DNA of 64,000 nt from Bugula neritina (taxonomy: Eukaryota; Bryozoa; Gymnolaemata; Cheilostomatida; Bugulidae), in assembly GCA_964035545.1 (NCBI GenBank), contig OZ037766.1, positions 15,640,722 to 15,704,721 of the forward strand, in the 5' to 3' direction. Shown piece by piece: positions 26,401 through 53,200 of the stretch. The position numbers and the translations under genes were made by a program. The notes under the pieces are model-generated. The model was not told the DNA's origin. It saw only the letters and a program-made list of their open reading frames with translations, and made no database searches. The number at the start of each line of letters is the position of its first letter. Position 1 is the stretch's first letter.

Positions 26401-29400
26401 TCTTCCCATGTTTGGGTAACTGTTCATGATATCCGTTACGTGGACATAAAAGATGAAGTAAAAGCATATTCTGTGGTTGGAGAGAGCGAGTCTCAAAGAA
26501 TCACCAACTCTCTCGTGTCTCTCAGTAATGCTGTAAAAATTTCCCAAAACAAACCAGACTGTCTGGGATCAGGTAAATTTGTTTTAATTTTGATGCAATG
26601 ATATAATTATGACCATTATGCGTTTTATAAGTTTATAAATCATGTTGGAATATACCAACCCTCTTACAGCTTTCAAAGTAATTTATTCATTTATAACTCT
26701 GACAAATGAATGGAAACATTCACTTTAACATGTATTCAATTTTCACAGCTTGTTCCAAGTTAATTAAAAGGTTCAATGGCTCTACAAACTTTTCTAGTGT
26801 TTAAAATTGCGGTAATTTCTAAACTAATGACGAATATGTATATGTTTTATAGAGGGCACATCTGACCTTTGCTCCAGTAATTCTAAGTTTAGATCTAGTT
26901 TACTAGTCAACCTACAGCAAGAAGTAAAGCTGACAAAAATAAATCTTCAAAACAGATCTTTGAACTTAGATGGTGCAGTTGAAAAATTCATTGTTTATCA
27001 CCATCACTTGTCAATGAGTCAGGTATTGAAATTTCATGCTTATAACAATTTATTGTAATTTTTGTTATGCTTACAAATAAACATATTTAATCTCGTACAA
27101 CTGGAAACAGTGAAAAATTATAACAGTTATTTTATTTAAGTCTTGGGTTGGCTGAGACTGCTATTTTAAAAATGTGATTAAGACCTGGTCAACCAAATGA
27201 GATAGAAAACTACAAACACCTGCCAAACTTGTCAAAATAGTTCAGTGAGATTAATGCTTTAGGAATAGTTATTTGTTGGCAACAATTCTCTGTATAAAGA
27301 GGTTAATAAATTTTTGTTAGCTTGTCAAGCTGTATAAATAACCTATTTAGCACTTTTCAACTCAAGATTCTTCTGTATATCCATCTAATACTATAGATTA
27401 GTACCACACTTTTATTCAGTCCGAGACAGGGATCTCTAGAGAAATAAAACTCTTTAAACTACTTAAAGTAATCATAATTTAACTACTGTATGACAGGTTT
27501 TGTGCCTCTAAATGTTAATACTATAAGTGAGTGATGTATTAACTTTGCTTGTATGCAGGTGGCAGAGTTCTCAATAGACAAGAAATTTAGTGCACAAGAA
27601 AACTTTCTACCAGAATCTTCTCTATGTTTAGGCGACTGCAGACAAACTTGTAGTTCCTTTATAGCTGATCGGTACACTTACTTACATGGGAAGTGGGTCA
27701 TCATAGTTCTGTTGAACATCCATGAACAGTAGGTTCAATGAAATATAGATTATTATGTAAAGGTATATATCTGTGTGTGTGCATGCGTGTATATTATATG
27801 TTAGTATTGCATGAAGCTACATCACATTTTTATAAGACTTTTTGTCACTATGTTTGTTTCATATAATATTTTTCTTGCAGAACAAACTTTTCCGCCCCGT
27901 ATCAATGTGACCGATTCTCTGAAATTTCTCTTTTTCGAACTGAAGCAGCCACTTTTGTGTTTGAGTATCTGAAAAAAGATTTTAAAGATGATCGATTTGG
28001 TTTGCTACTGTTGGACTCGTGCGGAGAAAAGCTACATGTCACCAGCAGGCTGTATAACGTACTGCTTGGCAAAACTGAAGTCTGCAATCAGATGAGGGAG
28101 TGTTTTGATCCTGACTCAGCTGTTATTGTTGTTGGTGGCTCCACCAGTACCATAGCACAACAAGTAAGCTATAGATAGGGTAGTGCCAGCTGGTCGCAAT
28201 TTTGTACTAATCAATGCAGAACTGTTCAATATATGGTACTGTTTACACTTTTTACATTTATGCCATGAATATCAAATCAAAAGAAGGCTAATGTTAGCAT
28301 GAAAATAACAAAGAAATGGTATAAAATGTTATTTCATACTGGGATTAAAAGTTTTAATCAACAGTTTGATCAAATACAACTTGGAGATAACTGCAGCGCT
28401 TCATTTACTGTGGCGCCACATTAGACGGAGAAAAATCTAAACAAGAGCATATTTAGTGAAAATGCTGAATGGCCAGTGTGGAGCGCTTCTGTGGCAGTGA
28501 CTCACTTGGCTATAACTATTTCACAAACCCGCTTTTCGTGTTTCAGATTTGTATTCTGTTTAGCTGTGCGTCATTGATAATAGAGAGTGACATTTAAAAA
28601 TGGAAACCTTTTAGCAATTTAGATTTTCAACTTTCTACTTTTTTTTAGCAAAATCAGTCTTTTCTTATCTGTAGTCATCTTTTTACAGCAGACATTATTA
28701 GGAAAGCAAAAGTGCTGTAGGCAAGCAGTAAAGTCAAATGGCTTGTAAATTTTTGCTGCCCCATGTAGATTCGCACACAGAAATTTGTCTAATGTGACCC
28801 CACACCTAGCATAGCTCAGTTATTAATCAAATTTCTTTGCCTTTATTTTTGTGTTGGTCAGTTGCAGACGATTACCAGAGAAGTCCCGCTTATTCAGATG
28901 TCATATGCAGCCTCCAGTGTTATGCTCAATGATCGAGAAAAACATCCATTCTTTCTGAGAACAAGTCCGTCTGATGACCTTCAGTGTCATTTCATGGTAG
29001 AGTTGATCAGATCATTCAGTGGAAGTAAAATCAATGCTGTGAACCTCCTATACTCATCTTCCTTGTATGGTGTAACAGCAGCAGAAGTAAGTCATACGGT
29101 TGACAGCAATCAGTACATAACATCATCAAACGTTTGCAAATCTTTAACTTAGGATAAAATATTGTGGTGGTAGCTTTTTTAGATGACATAATCAAAATGT
29201 TAGTTAAGTTAAATGAAAATAAGTATGTAAAATACAATACATAGATAACAATAAAACACATTAATGTTTGTTTAGTGGTGATGATGGTGGCAATGTAGTT
29301 TAGAGCATATCGTAATATATACGTACCATATATATGCCCTTTGACCGTTTGGTTTAGAGTAACTCAACTATAAAATTTAGGTTTCATAATATATACACTA

Positions 29401-32400
29401 TAGATTTAAGATAAACAAATTATTTTTGCTGAGGGTTTTGAATTATAAAAAAACTTTTGGCTAGTTTTTCTGTGTGTTGTATTTATGCATAAGATATCAT
29501 TAATATTTCTAAAAACTAAACAGTGGAGTAACATATAAGCTCATATTGATAATAATGCCAACTTACTTAATTACTACAACACTATTAAAAACTGTTGTTG
29601 AATTGAGTCTGATAAAGGTTTGGAGAAAAGCAGTTATGTTAGACATATATTTATGTAGAAGATAAAGACGCTGCTGAATGATAGTGGAATATTTGTACAC
29701 ATTGATGAGAAGATAACTTACAATACAAACTTTTCTAGTCTAGCTATTGATTTGATCTACCACTCGGAGAATGTGAAGATGACAATTGCATTCCTTGAAA
29801 ATGAAGTAAGTTTACTGTGGTACAGTAAACCAAGTTCTTAATCATAAGATATGTTAATTTGAAAACTGTGTGTTGGTGAAACATTTAATATTTGATTTTT
29901 ATACATATCTTATACCATGCGATGATATATCAATAATTGTAACACTTTTGAGCTAAGAGTTTATGTAAAACTATATATTTATAGAAAATAATATAATACA
30001 TTTTCTATATTTTTACTTTTTTTACATCTTTGACAAAACTCAAACAAATGTTTAGATTATAAAAAAAACTTGAAAACTGGAGAGAGCATTTGCGTTGATG
30101 TTTTTTTATTAACTTTTACACAGTGATGACCACATTATTGTAAACCTTTAAAAGATTGAAACTTCATATTTTAATTCACATTTGCAACATAGTAAAAGAG
30201 AAAAATGATAAATCATAAATTATGAATTATTAAGACACGTTCCGAGATAGTAGCTTAGGCATTCTAATAAATGATCTGTTTTTACTTCAAAATTGAAAAA
30301 AGACTGACCTACTCTCTAAAGAATATTAAGAAGACTTTGCATACCTGTTTAGAAACAAACTAACGCTTACATACGCAACTGTTTTAGCATATTGTGGGTT
30401 TGATGGACGAGGCTAAAAAGAGATACACGGCCTGGACTCTTGCTGGGCTCAGTTTCATCTTTAGTGAATCATGGAGTTCTGATATGGCCGGTTATCTCCA
30501 AAAGTATGGGGATTTAATGGCTGGTAGCTTTGCATTTAGATTTGCTACAAATTTCAGGGTAAGTTTTTGTTCTGATAAAATATAATACATTTGTGCAAAT
30601 CTATAATATTGTAAGTTTTACAAATAAGGCCAGCTAATCAAGCACTTTTTCCATGTTCAGCAGTAATGTTTTAACCCTAATAAGCAAATGGTGTGAATTC
30701 AAAGAAAATTAACTTTGAAATCTTTTTGTCACTTATAATATTTTCAATCACTGACTTGCTATTGTATTACAATGTCTAAAGTTATTTGCTTTACGCTGGT
30801 ATGATAGATAGCTAAATTTAAAAATTTGTCCAATATTTTGGTAAACAAAGATGTTTCGATAATACATTTTAATCTTGCTTCAAAGGAAATTTACTGTAGC
30901 TTTATTAAAAAACAACTGTTATATTATGTTTCTATGTTAAAATGTTGCATTCACATCATTTTATAGAGTAACTCTTTCACCACTCACTTGAAGAATATTA
31001 GTTTACCTACAATTGATGATAGGAATTACTGGCTCTCAACCCTGGTAGAGGAAGTAGGTAAATGTAAGATACGAGGAAACTTTCACAGCACTTATACCAG
31101 ACAGTGCGAATCTCAAAGTGTAAACCTCGTCAGGTTACAGAATGAGCTGTATTCACTACATTTGATGAAGTCAATCACTGCTGCTGTATATGGAATCAGA
31201 AAAATGGCTATTGACATGCCAGAAGAGTACCTCTTTGATAGTGACAGAGTAAAGGATAGGTATAATGAAATGTTACATATTGCTCTTCCCACAGTTCTAG
31301 AAGATAAGTCAACTAAAAACCACCATCCATTTGACAGTCAGGGGAATGGCAACGTAGGATACCAGATTTACAACATAGTAAAGCTGAATGAATCGACAAC
31401 CATTTACCAATTATTTACAACGACTGAACCGATCAACCAGATGGAGCAGGTACAGCATAGAGTGCCAGTGTTCTACACTTACAGGAATAAAGCAAGAACA
31501 GCAGTGTTTTCTATAAACAGTACGTGTCACACTTGCAACAAACTAAAGTTGACACCAGCTGACACAACCACGACGACAAGTACAATAGGAACTTCTACAT
31601 CAACAAGTATTCAGCTGCCTACATCAACAACAGCCTTCCTGGGGGCAATACTAGCTGCTGTAATTCTCACATTCTTTGCAATGAGTGAGTGATCATGTCA
31701 GTTTTCATGATATGAAAAAACACAGCAAATATTTTTATCCATTAATACAAAATTTAAAATAAGGATGCATTTCCTCAGCAATATGTTGTATAGCTGATAA
31801 TTTAAAATAACTTTCTGTACTCAATATTTGGTGTCATGGTTAGGGCTTTCTAAAAAGTGTAGAGTCTGCAATCAGCAATTAAGATTCAGTAGCTAGTTTA
31901 GTTAAGTAAAAACATTGAAAGCTTGAAGTTTTGCATGTTGTAATTTTTCAAATTCTAATAATCTGTTGATTTAATTCATGATGCCTTACAGGTTTCTGTC
32001 ATCAAAAGATTTTGAATGAGTTGAGAGGCATCAGGAGACAACTCTCCTCTATGAGACCAGCACGATGCTTTAACAGCAAAGAAACAGGTGCATTGACTTT
32101 CTATATGCTTAGTAATAAGTAAATTGATAACATCATACACATTATAGGCTCCAAAACCAGAACTTCTTACTGCATTAGTGATTAGTAGTTGTTTTATTGG
32201 CATATCGTTGTTTATGTATATAGTTATGGCCCACTGTATAACGGTAGAGCTTAACATTAGTATGTATAGCAATATGGCTATAAGCAGCCTAGAATGTAGA
32301 TAATCTCAAGGTGCTGATCACTTAGAACTTGACTAGCTGGTGAGTAACTTTTACATAATAGATAATACAAAGTGGTCATCTTTGATCTTAACTCGCTATA

Positions 32401-32980
32401 AGACTTATTAGAAGTTCTATAAAACTAATTGAAATTGCTTTCTGCTGCATGCTGCAGTTATTAAAATATCTTTCATTTAGCTGCACATTTTTAATAGATA
32501 CTAGCATTATATAAAACTGATTCAAATTGAAGCCTATTTATAATCTTCAATCTTTTCATTTCTGAGTTATAATTATTTGCCAAAATTTTTTTGTAGCTTT
32601 AAACTAACTGTAAAGCTAAATTATTAGTGTGTTTCTTTTGCTACACTAATTGTTAACTGTTTACAAGGTATACAAACTTTTCCTCAGATTTCAATGGCAA
32701 TGGCATCAAAGAATCCCAACCAATTGATCAAGAATGTAGCGGAGGTGGAAGAAGCTCACATGCACTTCAGCCACCGTTGTCTACACCTGTGAGGGATGAG
32801 CCTGAGTTGATCAGCAACAATATACACCCGTCTGTTTCCCCTTGTACAGAAGATGAAATGCCTGATTCCAACCACAGTAACAGTAGAAAAATACATATTT
32901 TACAAAATCTGAAAGATGATACTGACTTTCATTCTATGGGAGACATGACTGAAAAAGGAAATAACTCCCATAACAATTAG
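23451..32980 (+). CDS. Receptor A: double Venus-flytrap, single-pass membrane protein (1084 aa)
   Basis: Exons: 23451-23565, 24204-24332, 24590-24742, 25300-25466, 25815-26031, 26372-26572, 26853-27022, 27559-27728, 27881-28163, 28862-29086, 29659-29805, 30388-30558, 30967-31684, 31992-32087, 32688-32980 (TAG). Residues 1-22 form a signal peptide. First module about 40-395: a VIDTCSDPDIA block, then MDWDYITAIYSDD. Cys linker CLGDCRQTC is near 407. The second module (about 430-900) is class-C-receptor like: FRTEAA, LLDSCG, SYAASSVMLND, FFLRTSPSDDLQ, GNGNVGYQIYN. A Thr/Ser-rich stalk and a membrane helix (about 937-955) precede a 129-aa tail. The tail lacks the motif shared by B and C. There is no seven-helix, kinase or cyclase domain. 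The exon 2 acceptor (24201-24203) is chosen by phase; the ligand is unknown. Intron 12 (30559-30966) and the other introns hold no further genes. Confidence 0.85.
24949..25095 (-). mobile_element. Degenerate SINE copy in receptor A intron 3
   Basis: Matches the other SINE copies (GTTTATAGTC, AACATCACCAATGGCC, AACCACTAGA) but lacks the B-box segment and much of the body, so it is an old deleted copy. Confidence 0.65.
28412..28801. mobile_element. TIR MITE-like element in receptor A intron 9
   Basis: Left end GGCGCCACATTAGAC and complement of the right end GGGGTCACATTAGAC form inverted repeats 390 bp apart. A subterminal GTAGATTCGCACAC block is related to the element at 12536-12957. Confidence 0.6.
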
Positions 32981-33654
32981 AAATATTAATATTGAGTTTC
33001 TAAAAGTTTGCAAATTAGCCTTTTAAATAGGCTCGCTACTAATATCAATATTTTTACAATATGTCCTATTACTATCTTGCTTGGAAAAAAAACTGACCGA
33101 GAAGCTATATCATGTGTGCTGTAAACGTTAAACTTTGTTGTCTCTTAGGCTGACCACAATTATTATTGGGTGTTCAGAAAAAATTATTTTAACTTTATTA
33201 GTAAAACACAATTTAAATAGCTGACTATCTTTTCCTAGAAACTTATCATATCCTAATTATCTTTTCTGTGGTCCCCATTTCACACAATTTTTAAAATTTG
33301 AACTAGCAAATATTCAATGGACTAGTTGAGTTCAGCTTTTATATTAGTTGAATTTTATATATTGGTTGAATTTGGAAAGACTATTTGAACAAGGACACCC
33401 TTTTATTTATAACTTCTGCATTGTCATACAATTACATAAAAAAACCATATTTTTAGATCGCCAAATTTTTTCTGACTAAAGAATATTATTTTGATGTTTG
33501 TTTTGTTTATGTCACTATTAGGTGCATACTAAAATTGAACGACAATAGCTGTAATTGCTTTCCCGTCACTTTCAGAAGTATTTTCAAGTACACAAACAAA
33601 GAAAATGTTTTTGACAAAAGTAAACTTGACTAAAAGCTTATGCAGCTAAACATT

Positions 33655-33857
33655 CAAGTTTATATAAGTCACCATCCCTGTGAGAAAACCTCTGATGAAA
33701 ACGGTTTTTTGTTAAATCAGGCTAAGCACTTATTCAGTTGAAGCACAAGAGCAATTATGACTGGATGCTTTTCCTGACATCATCAATGGCCCTTGCCGGG
33801 CTCGAACCCATGACTTTGTGCTTACTAGGCAAACGCTCTAACCCCTAGACCACAGCT
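33655..33857 (-). mobile_element. tRNA-derived SINE copy
   Basis: Well-preserved minus-strand copy with an A-box-like GGTCTAGGGGTTAGAGCG and B-box GGGTTCGAGCCCG. An exact 10-bp direct repeat GCTAAACATT flanks it (33645-33654 and 33858-33867), the expected target-site duplication. Confidence 0.88.
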
Positions 33858-34117
33858 GCTAAACATTTAATAATCAAAACAAATTAACTAACTGCTCTGG
33901 CATTTTTCAAATAGATAGTTGTACTGCTTTGGAACTATATACTCCCAGAGATGGAGATTAACAAAATTTGAGTTCAGTTTACTAGTTACCTTTAATATCT
34001 AAGTTTACTAAAGATGATGACCAGCCTAATGTTGCAGGGGATTTTCTAATAAACCTCATATTCACTTGTCCAAGGCAAACAATACCAAATATTGTACTAG
34101 ATTTTGGGATTTATCTT

Positions 34118-34120
<3 letters not shown>

Positions 34121-34206
<86 letters not shown>

Positions 34207-34259
34207 CCTATATATATAGCTATATATATATATATATATATATATATAGCCTATATATA
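34121..34259. repeat. (TA)n microsatellite cluster
   Basis: Two long TA runs separated by GCCTATATATATAGC. Confidence 0.95.
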
Positions 34260-34270
34260 ATATGTATATG

Positions 34271-34475
<205 letters not shown>

Positions 34476-34559
34476 AATTATACATACAAATGCATAAATG
34501 TTTATTTTATTTTGGAGTTACCTTCCTCTTGTACATACCAATACAATCAATTGCTCTTT

Positions 34560-34787
34560 TTCTTTTTGTTGTTTAAAACCGAACCTGGACAACTGAAGTT
34601 CGGGTGTTCGATTCAGAGGAATTCGATCGTCTGTGTCTGATTTGGGTTCTGATTCCTGCAGCACTTTTCTGGATTTTGAGTACTTTCTAGAAAATTGAGC
34701 CAAAGCAACATGAAAAATACCGATGCTGTGGCACTCAAGCTAAATTTTACAGAGTAGCCCCAAGTCTAAAAAGGTTGGACACCCCTT
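34560..34787 (-). mobile_element. hAT-like fragment
   Basis: The minus strand starts AGGGGTGTCCAACCTTTTTAGA, sharing its terminus and a downstream AAATTTA-CTTG block with the element at 13007-13321. The opposite end is not defined. Confidence 0.45.
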
Positions 34788-35207
34788 AGCTAAACAACAT
34801 AGTTTTTGACAGATACGTAGTAGTGTTTCATACATGGTTCAGCCACTACTTATTCTTAGCTTTTCTCCCAGTATATAACTAATTAAAATATATGATTAAG
34901 ATACTATAAATTGTTTGAAGCATTTCATATCAGGAATTTTTTTGATTTCCTTGAAGACTTTGATGGGCTACTTTTAAATTTAGAGCCTATAATATTTCAG
35001 CAAACCAGACTCTCCTATCATGTTTATAAAGTTAGTTGAACCTATCAGAGTATTAAATCATTGCCTTTACATCATTATAGCTTAATAATCTTTTATATTT
35101 GTTAAGTGAAGTGTAGTCAATAGTGAGTTGAAACCGTAACTGATCAGATTAGAATCATTCAGGTTCAGCTAGCATGCTAAGGAAGAACACATCTACTTGA
35201 GGACAAA

Positions 35208-49190
<13,983 letters not shown>

Positions 49191-50215
49191 AGGCATATCG
49201 AAGGGCAACAGTTTACATTTATTATTTTCAATGTGTTTTTTATTCCTTTCTTATTTATTAGTATGCGGACTGAAATGAGAACTATAAATATGAAATAAAC
49301 TTAGGAAAGTTGACAGCGATGCTGGCCCACAACCTATGTTTGTCAAGCTGCAAACCTTTGTCTTCGTTTTTGTAACTTTTTCAACTGATTCTATATTTTT
49401 TTCTGTGATTTTGACTGATATTATACTTCATATGTAAGTATTTTTATTGTAAAGTCTTACCTATGCACCAGTATCAAAATTTAAACATATGATATTTAAC
49501 TTTTATAAATAAACTATAATTATGATTATTTTATTTTGTATAGAAATCAATTGAACTAAATCTATAATAATTCTGTAAAATACTAGCTCATGATGGTGTC
49601 TTTTTGCTTTAACCTTAAAAATCATTTAAATTGCAAATATTTATCAATTAGTTAAATGCAGCTCTTTTACCTGCAGAATGTAAAACAATAGTGTGACTAG
49701 GGTTTCCATCAAATCTAACTCCATTTCCTTCACCTAGACTGTGTGACTTAGACAGAATGCTATTTTTGTATAATTGTAGGGCATTGTATATTGTCCATAG
49801 ACATGTAAGGAGTATGTTGTAATATAAAAAGCTGGTCAAGTAATTTATTACTTCTTCTTAGTAAACCATAAGGAATTATTAATCTTAGTTAGCGTTGCAA
49901 TTAGCCTGCACATCTGCACCCACAAATACAGCAAGAAGTAAACTTCTAATAATTTTTGGCAGCACTTTTATGTATATCAATGTTTGAGCTGATGATCCAA
50001 GACCACCCAGTGTGTCATTGCACCACACTGGTTAAAATCAATTTTGATAATTCAGCTTGAACTTGAGACCCAGCAACCTTGCAGACAATCCGTGTAGACT
50101 ATTGGTTGCTTAGAAAAACAAAATTTTGACGCTCAGCCATGCATATTAATGCATTTCCTGAAAGTAAACACAACATATTATATCAACACTCTGGTAATAA
50201 ATAACATTTGTGAAG
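49191..50215. other. Receptor B 3' region and spacer to receptor C
   Basis: Contains a polyadenylation signal at 49294-49299 about 105 nt after the receptor B stop. The remaining 900 bp are unique AT-rich DNA; no gene or repeat is recognised. Confidence 0.55.
49294..49299 (+). terminator. Probable receptor B polyadenylation signal
   Basis: Canonical AATAAA 105 nt after the stop codon, the first such hexamer downstream. Confidence 0.5.
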
Positions 50216-53200
50216 ATGGAGTCATATAGAGCACTTCTCCTAGCGATTACAACATGGCTGTTACACTGCACTCCTGTACAACCTACAGAGTTCTTGTGCT
50301 CCTCTCAAACCTCTGGTAAGTATAAGGTGTTAACTGTTCTATCAGTAGCCAAACTTCAATTGATTGAAAAAGTCAGCTGGGTAATTTAGCATAATACTTA
50401 TGGACAATAAATTTGTTGGCGGTAACCTACATTTGAAAAGCTGCAAATCACTGTCATCATTTACTATATAGTCTAATTAAACAGTCTTTGTAATTAAATC
50501 ATTATATTTGCATTTAACTCACTCACTTTGCTAATCGATAAGAGCAATTAACAATTATTTCTTGAAAATTATGCTTTCAACAGTATTGCTACAGCTTCTA
50601 CATGGAATGTTGTATTATGGTATTTTATTTTACTGTTACAGATTTATTACCAATTTATTTTTACTTTTTATTTTTGATTTTACGTAGACCTATTTCACTA
50701 TTTATAGGTGAAACACCGTGGCTTCTTGAAGTCATGCTGTATTTGTTTTTTTCATTTATTATATATAACTGCTTGATCAGAGCAATATATTTTAAATGTT
50801 GAACTTTTTCAATATCATTTAATTCTTAACATTGCATAACCAACATCAAAGACATGTTTTGCAATTGCACCGCCATCATTTTGATCAATGTTTTGTAAAC
50901 TGAAATTAGGACAATATGAATTTTTTGAGGTTTACTACAATGACAAGTTTTTAAATCAATAAGTAGAATTTTTTATAATACGCTACTTATAGAAAAAAGA
51001 CTACTACTTACTATCTATCAACTTTTTTATCTCGTTATGCATGGCAAGTTCCAATCGCTAGATGATCAACAGTATCAAAATAAATCAGCCATCAGCATAT
51101 TGTATTACGAATGGGATATCTATAGTCATTATTTGACCATTGTCATGATGACATCAAGTTCATTTACACAAATTCACTTGAGTAATATCTTGGCAACACA
51201 TTGGCGTGTACAAACTTTGCACATCATTCTTAACTCTGCAAAGATTTGTCAAATGGTGAATAAATAATGCGTCATGCCTGAAATAAATATAGAGTAAAAA
51301 TCAAGGAAGATTGATACTTATTTAAAAATAGAATTCCGGATCCAATCTTATATATATACTAACCTAGCTATATCCTTTAAGGTAAAGAGATAAACATTTT
51401 TACATAGCTTAGGTTTATAATTTCTAGTTTGGCATAGAGTTTTGAAATAGCAGTGATATATTTAGTATAATCTGGCTTTATATTAGAAGTGTCAGATTTG
51501 TAAACTTTTTGAGATTTAGAATTTTAGTATCATCATTATAGAGTTTTTAACAAAATTATGCCGAGTTGGAGATGAACAAATGCAGTAATATGGGGTTCTC
51601 ACATTTAGAGTTAGGGGACCCAACTCTAAACTTGAGAACCCCTAACTACTGCACTCAGTCACTCCAAACTCTGAGCTGCTTATAGAACAATTCTAAAAAC
51701 TTACTAAGTTACACAAAGGTTAGTTTATCATAATTGTATGTAAACTTCTGGCCTACTAGCAGTACTACAATATAAGCTATAATTAGCTTATTGTGACCAG
51801 CAAATATCAGCTCGATATGTTCCATAACATTTCATCACTTTCAACTGACACATGTCCAAACGTGACAAGTAAATTGAGCTATAACACAGAAATGGCGAAA
51901 TCGGAGCTGATGACTTTTCATTGTCTGTATACTCGTATGTTTATGTAGTTCCCAAACTGACTTGAAGTTTTTGGTTACTGCCTGTTCCCAGAGAAGCAAA
52001 ACTTTCTCGATTTTGTAGAAAGATTTCAAGTTATTCTCCTACTAAACTTACATTATGGACCTGAATGCAAGCAGCAAAATCCAAGATGGCAGACCCCATT
52101 ATTACCACCAGAAGTCTTTATATGGCAAAGTACCTTGCAGCAAAAAATCGGTTAGAAACAAATTTACAGGGTTTTTATATATTTTGCTGTTTTATGACAA
52201 ATAAGTATTTATTGCTGTAATTAATTTTTAGTCGGCAAAAAAGTTTCACATATAATTTAGCAATGTACTCGGAGAGAAAATGATATGTTGTGTTCGTCAC
52301 AAAGTAAAAGTACATTTATTCCATTATTTGTCAGCTTTTACCCAAATGGACATTATGTTAAGAAATCAAAATGACCACTACTTTGTTTCAATTTGTAGTT
52401 GTGTTGTGCAGGTATGTACAATTGTCACTATGCATAGCATGTATGCATAGCTTTGTAACACTTTTGTAGGTTCAGGTGTGCATCTTTTACAACTTATATT
52501 ATTGCAATTGATTTTAAGTAAATTCAGCAATAAACATCACTTTTAATAGTGAACCAGCATATATTGTAGAGTCCACAACTGTTCTACACGCAAAAATCTG
52601 GAAGAGAAAATCAGCTAATGCAATGCCTAAGCTTCTTTTAGTTATTTGTCCAACTATATTTAACATGGATTGTACACAACGTTGCATCAAATTATACAGT
52701 ATCTCAACATATCATTGGTAAAATTGCTAATGCCTAAAATAGTTTATTAGATATTACAGGCAAAAACGTTAGGTTTATGGATGGTGGAATGGTGGTATTG
52801 AAAGTAGATGATTTGTAAAGGCCATACTGAATATAAGCTAGCTAAGTCTTATCATATGGATAAACCTGTTTTTGTCTTGTATAGGTTTCAAAGTTGTTGA
52901 CACATGCAGTGACCCTGATATAGCTGCTAAGGTAATATCTGAGAATATTCCATATACTTGGACCATAGCAGACCTGTCTATTGGAAGAGCAAATAACAGT
53001 GTCTGTACAGCCAATGGGAACTCTTCTATAAATATAGGTAATAATACTATTTCTTGCTAGTCAACTTTAACCAATGGAAAAGGATTTAATGGTTCATCAA
53101 TAGTTTGTGATCAATTTGTAAGAGCTGATAGAAAAATTCAACTTTTTAGCTTTTGCCTAAAACAATTGAAGTTTTTAAGGCAACTTATGAAATTAAATAA

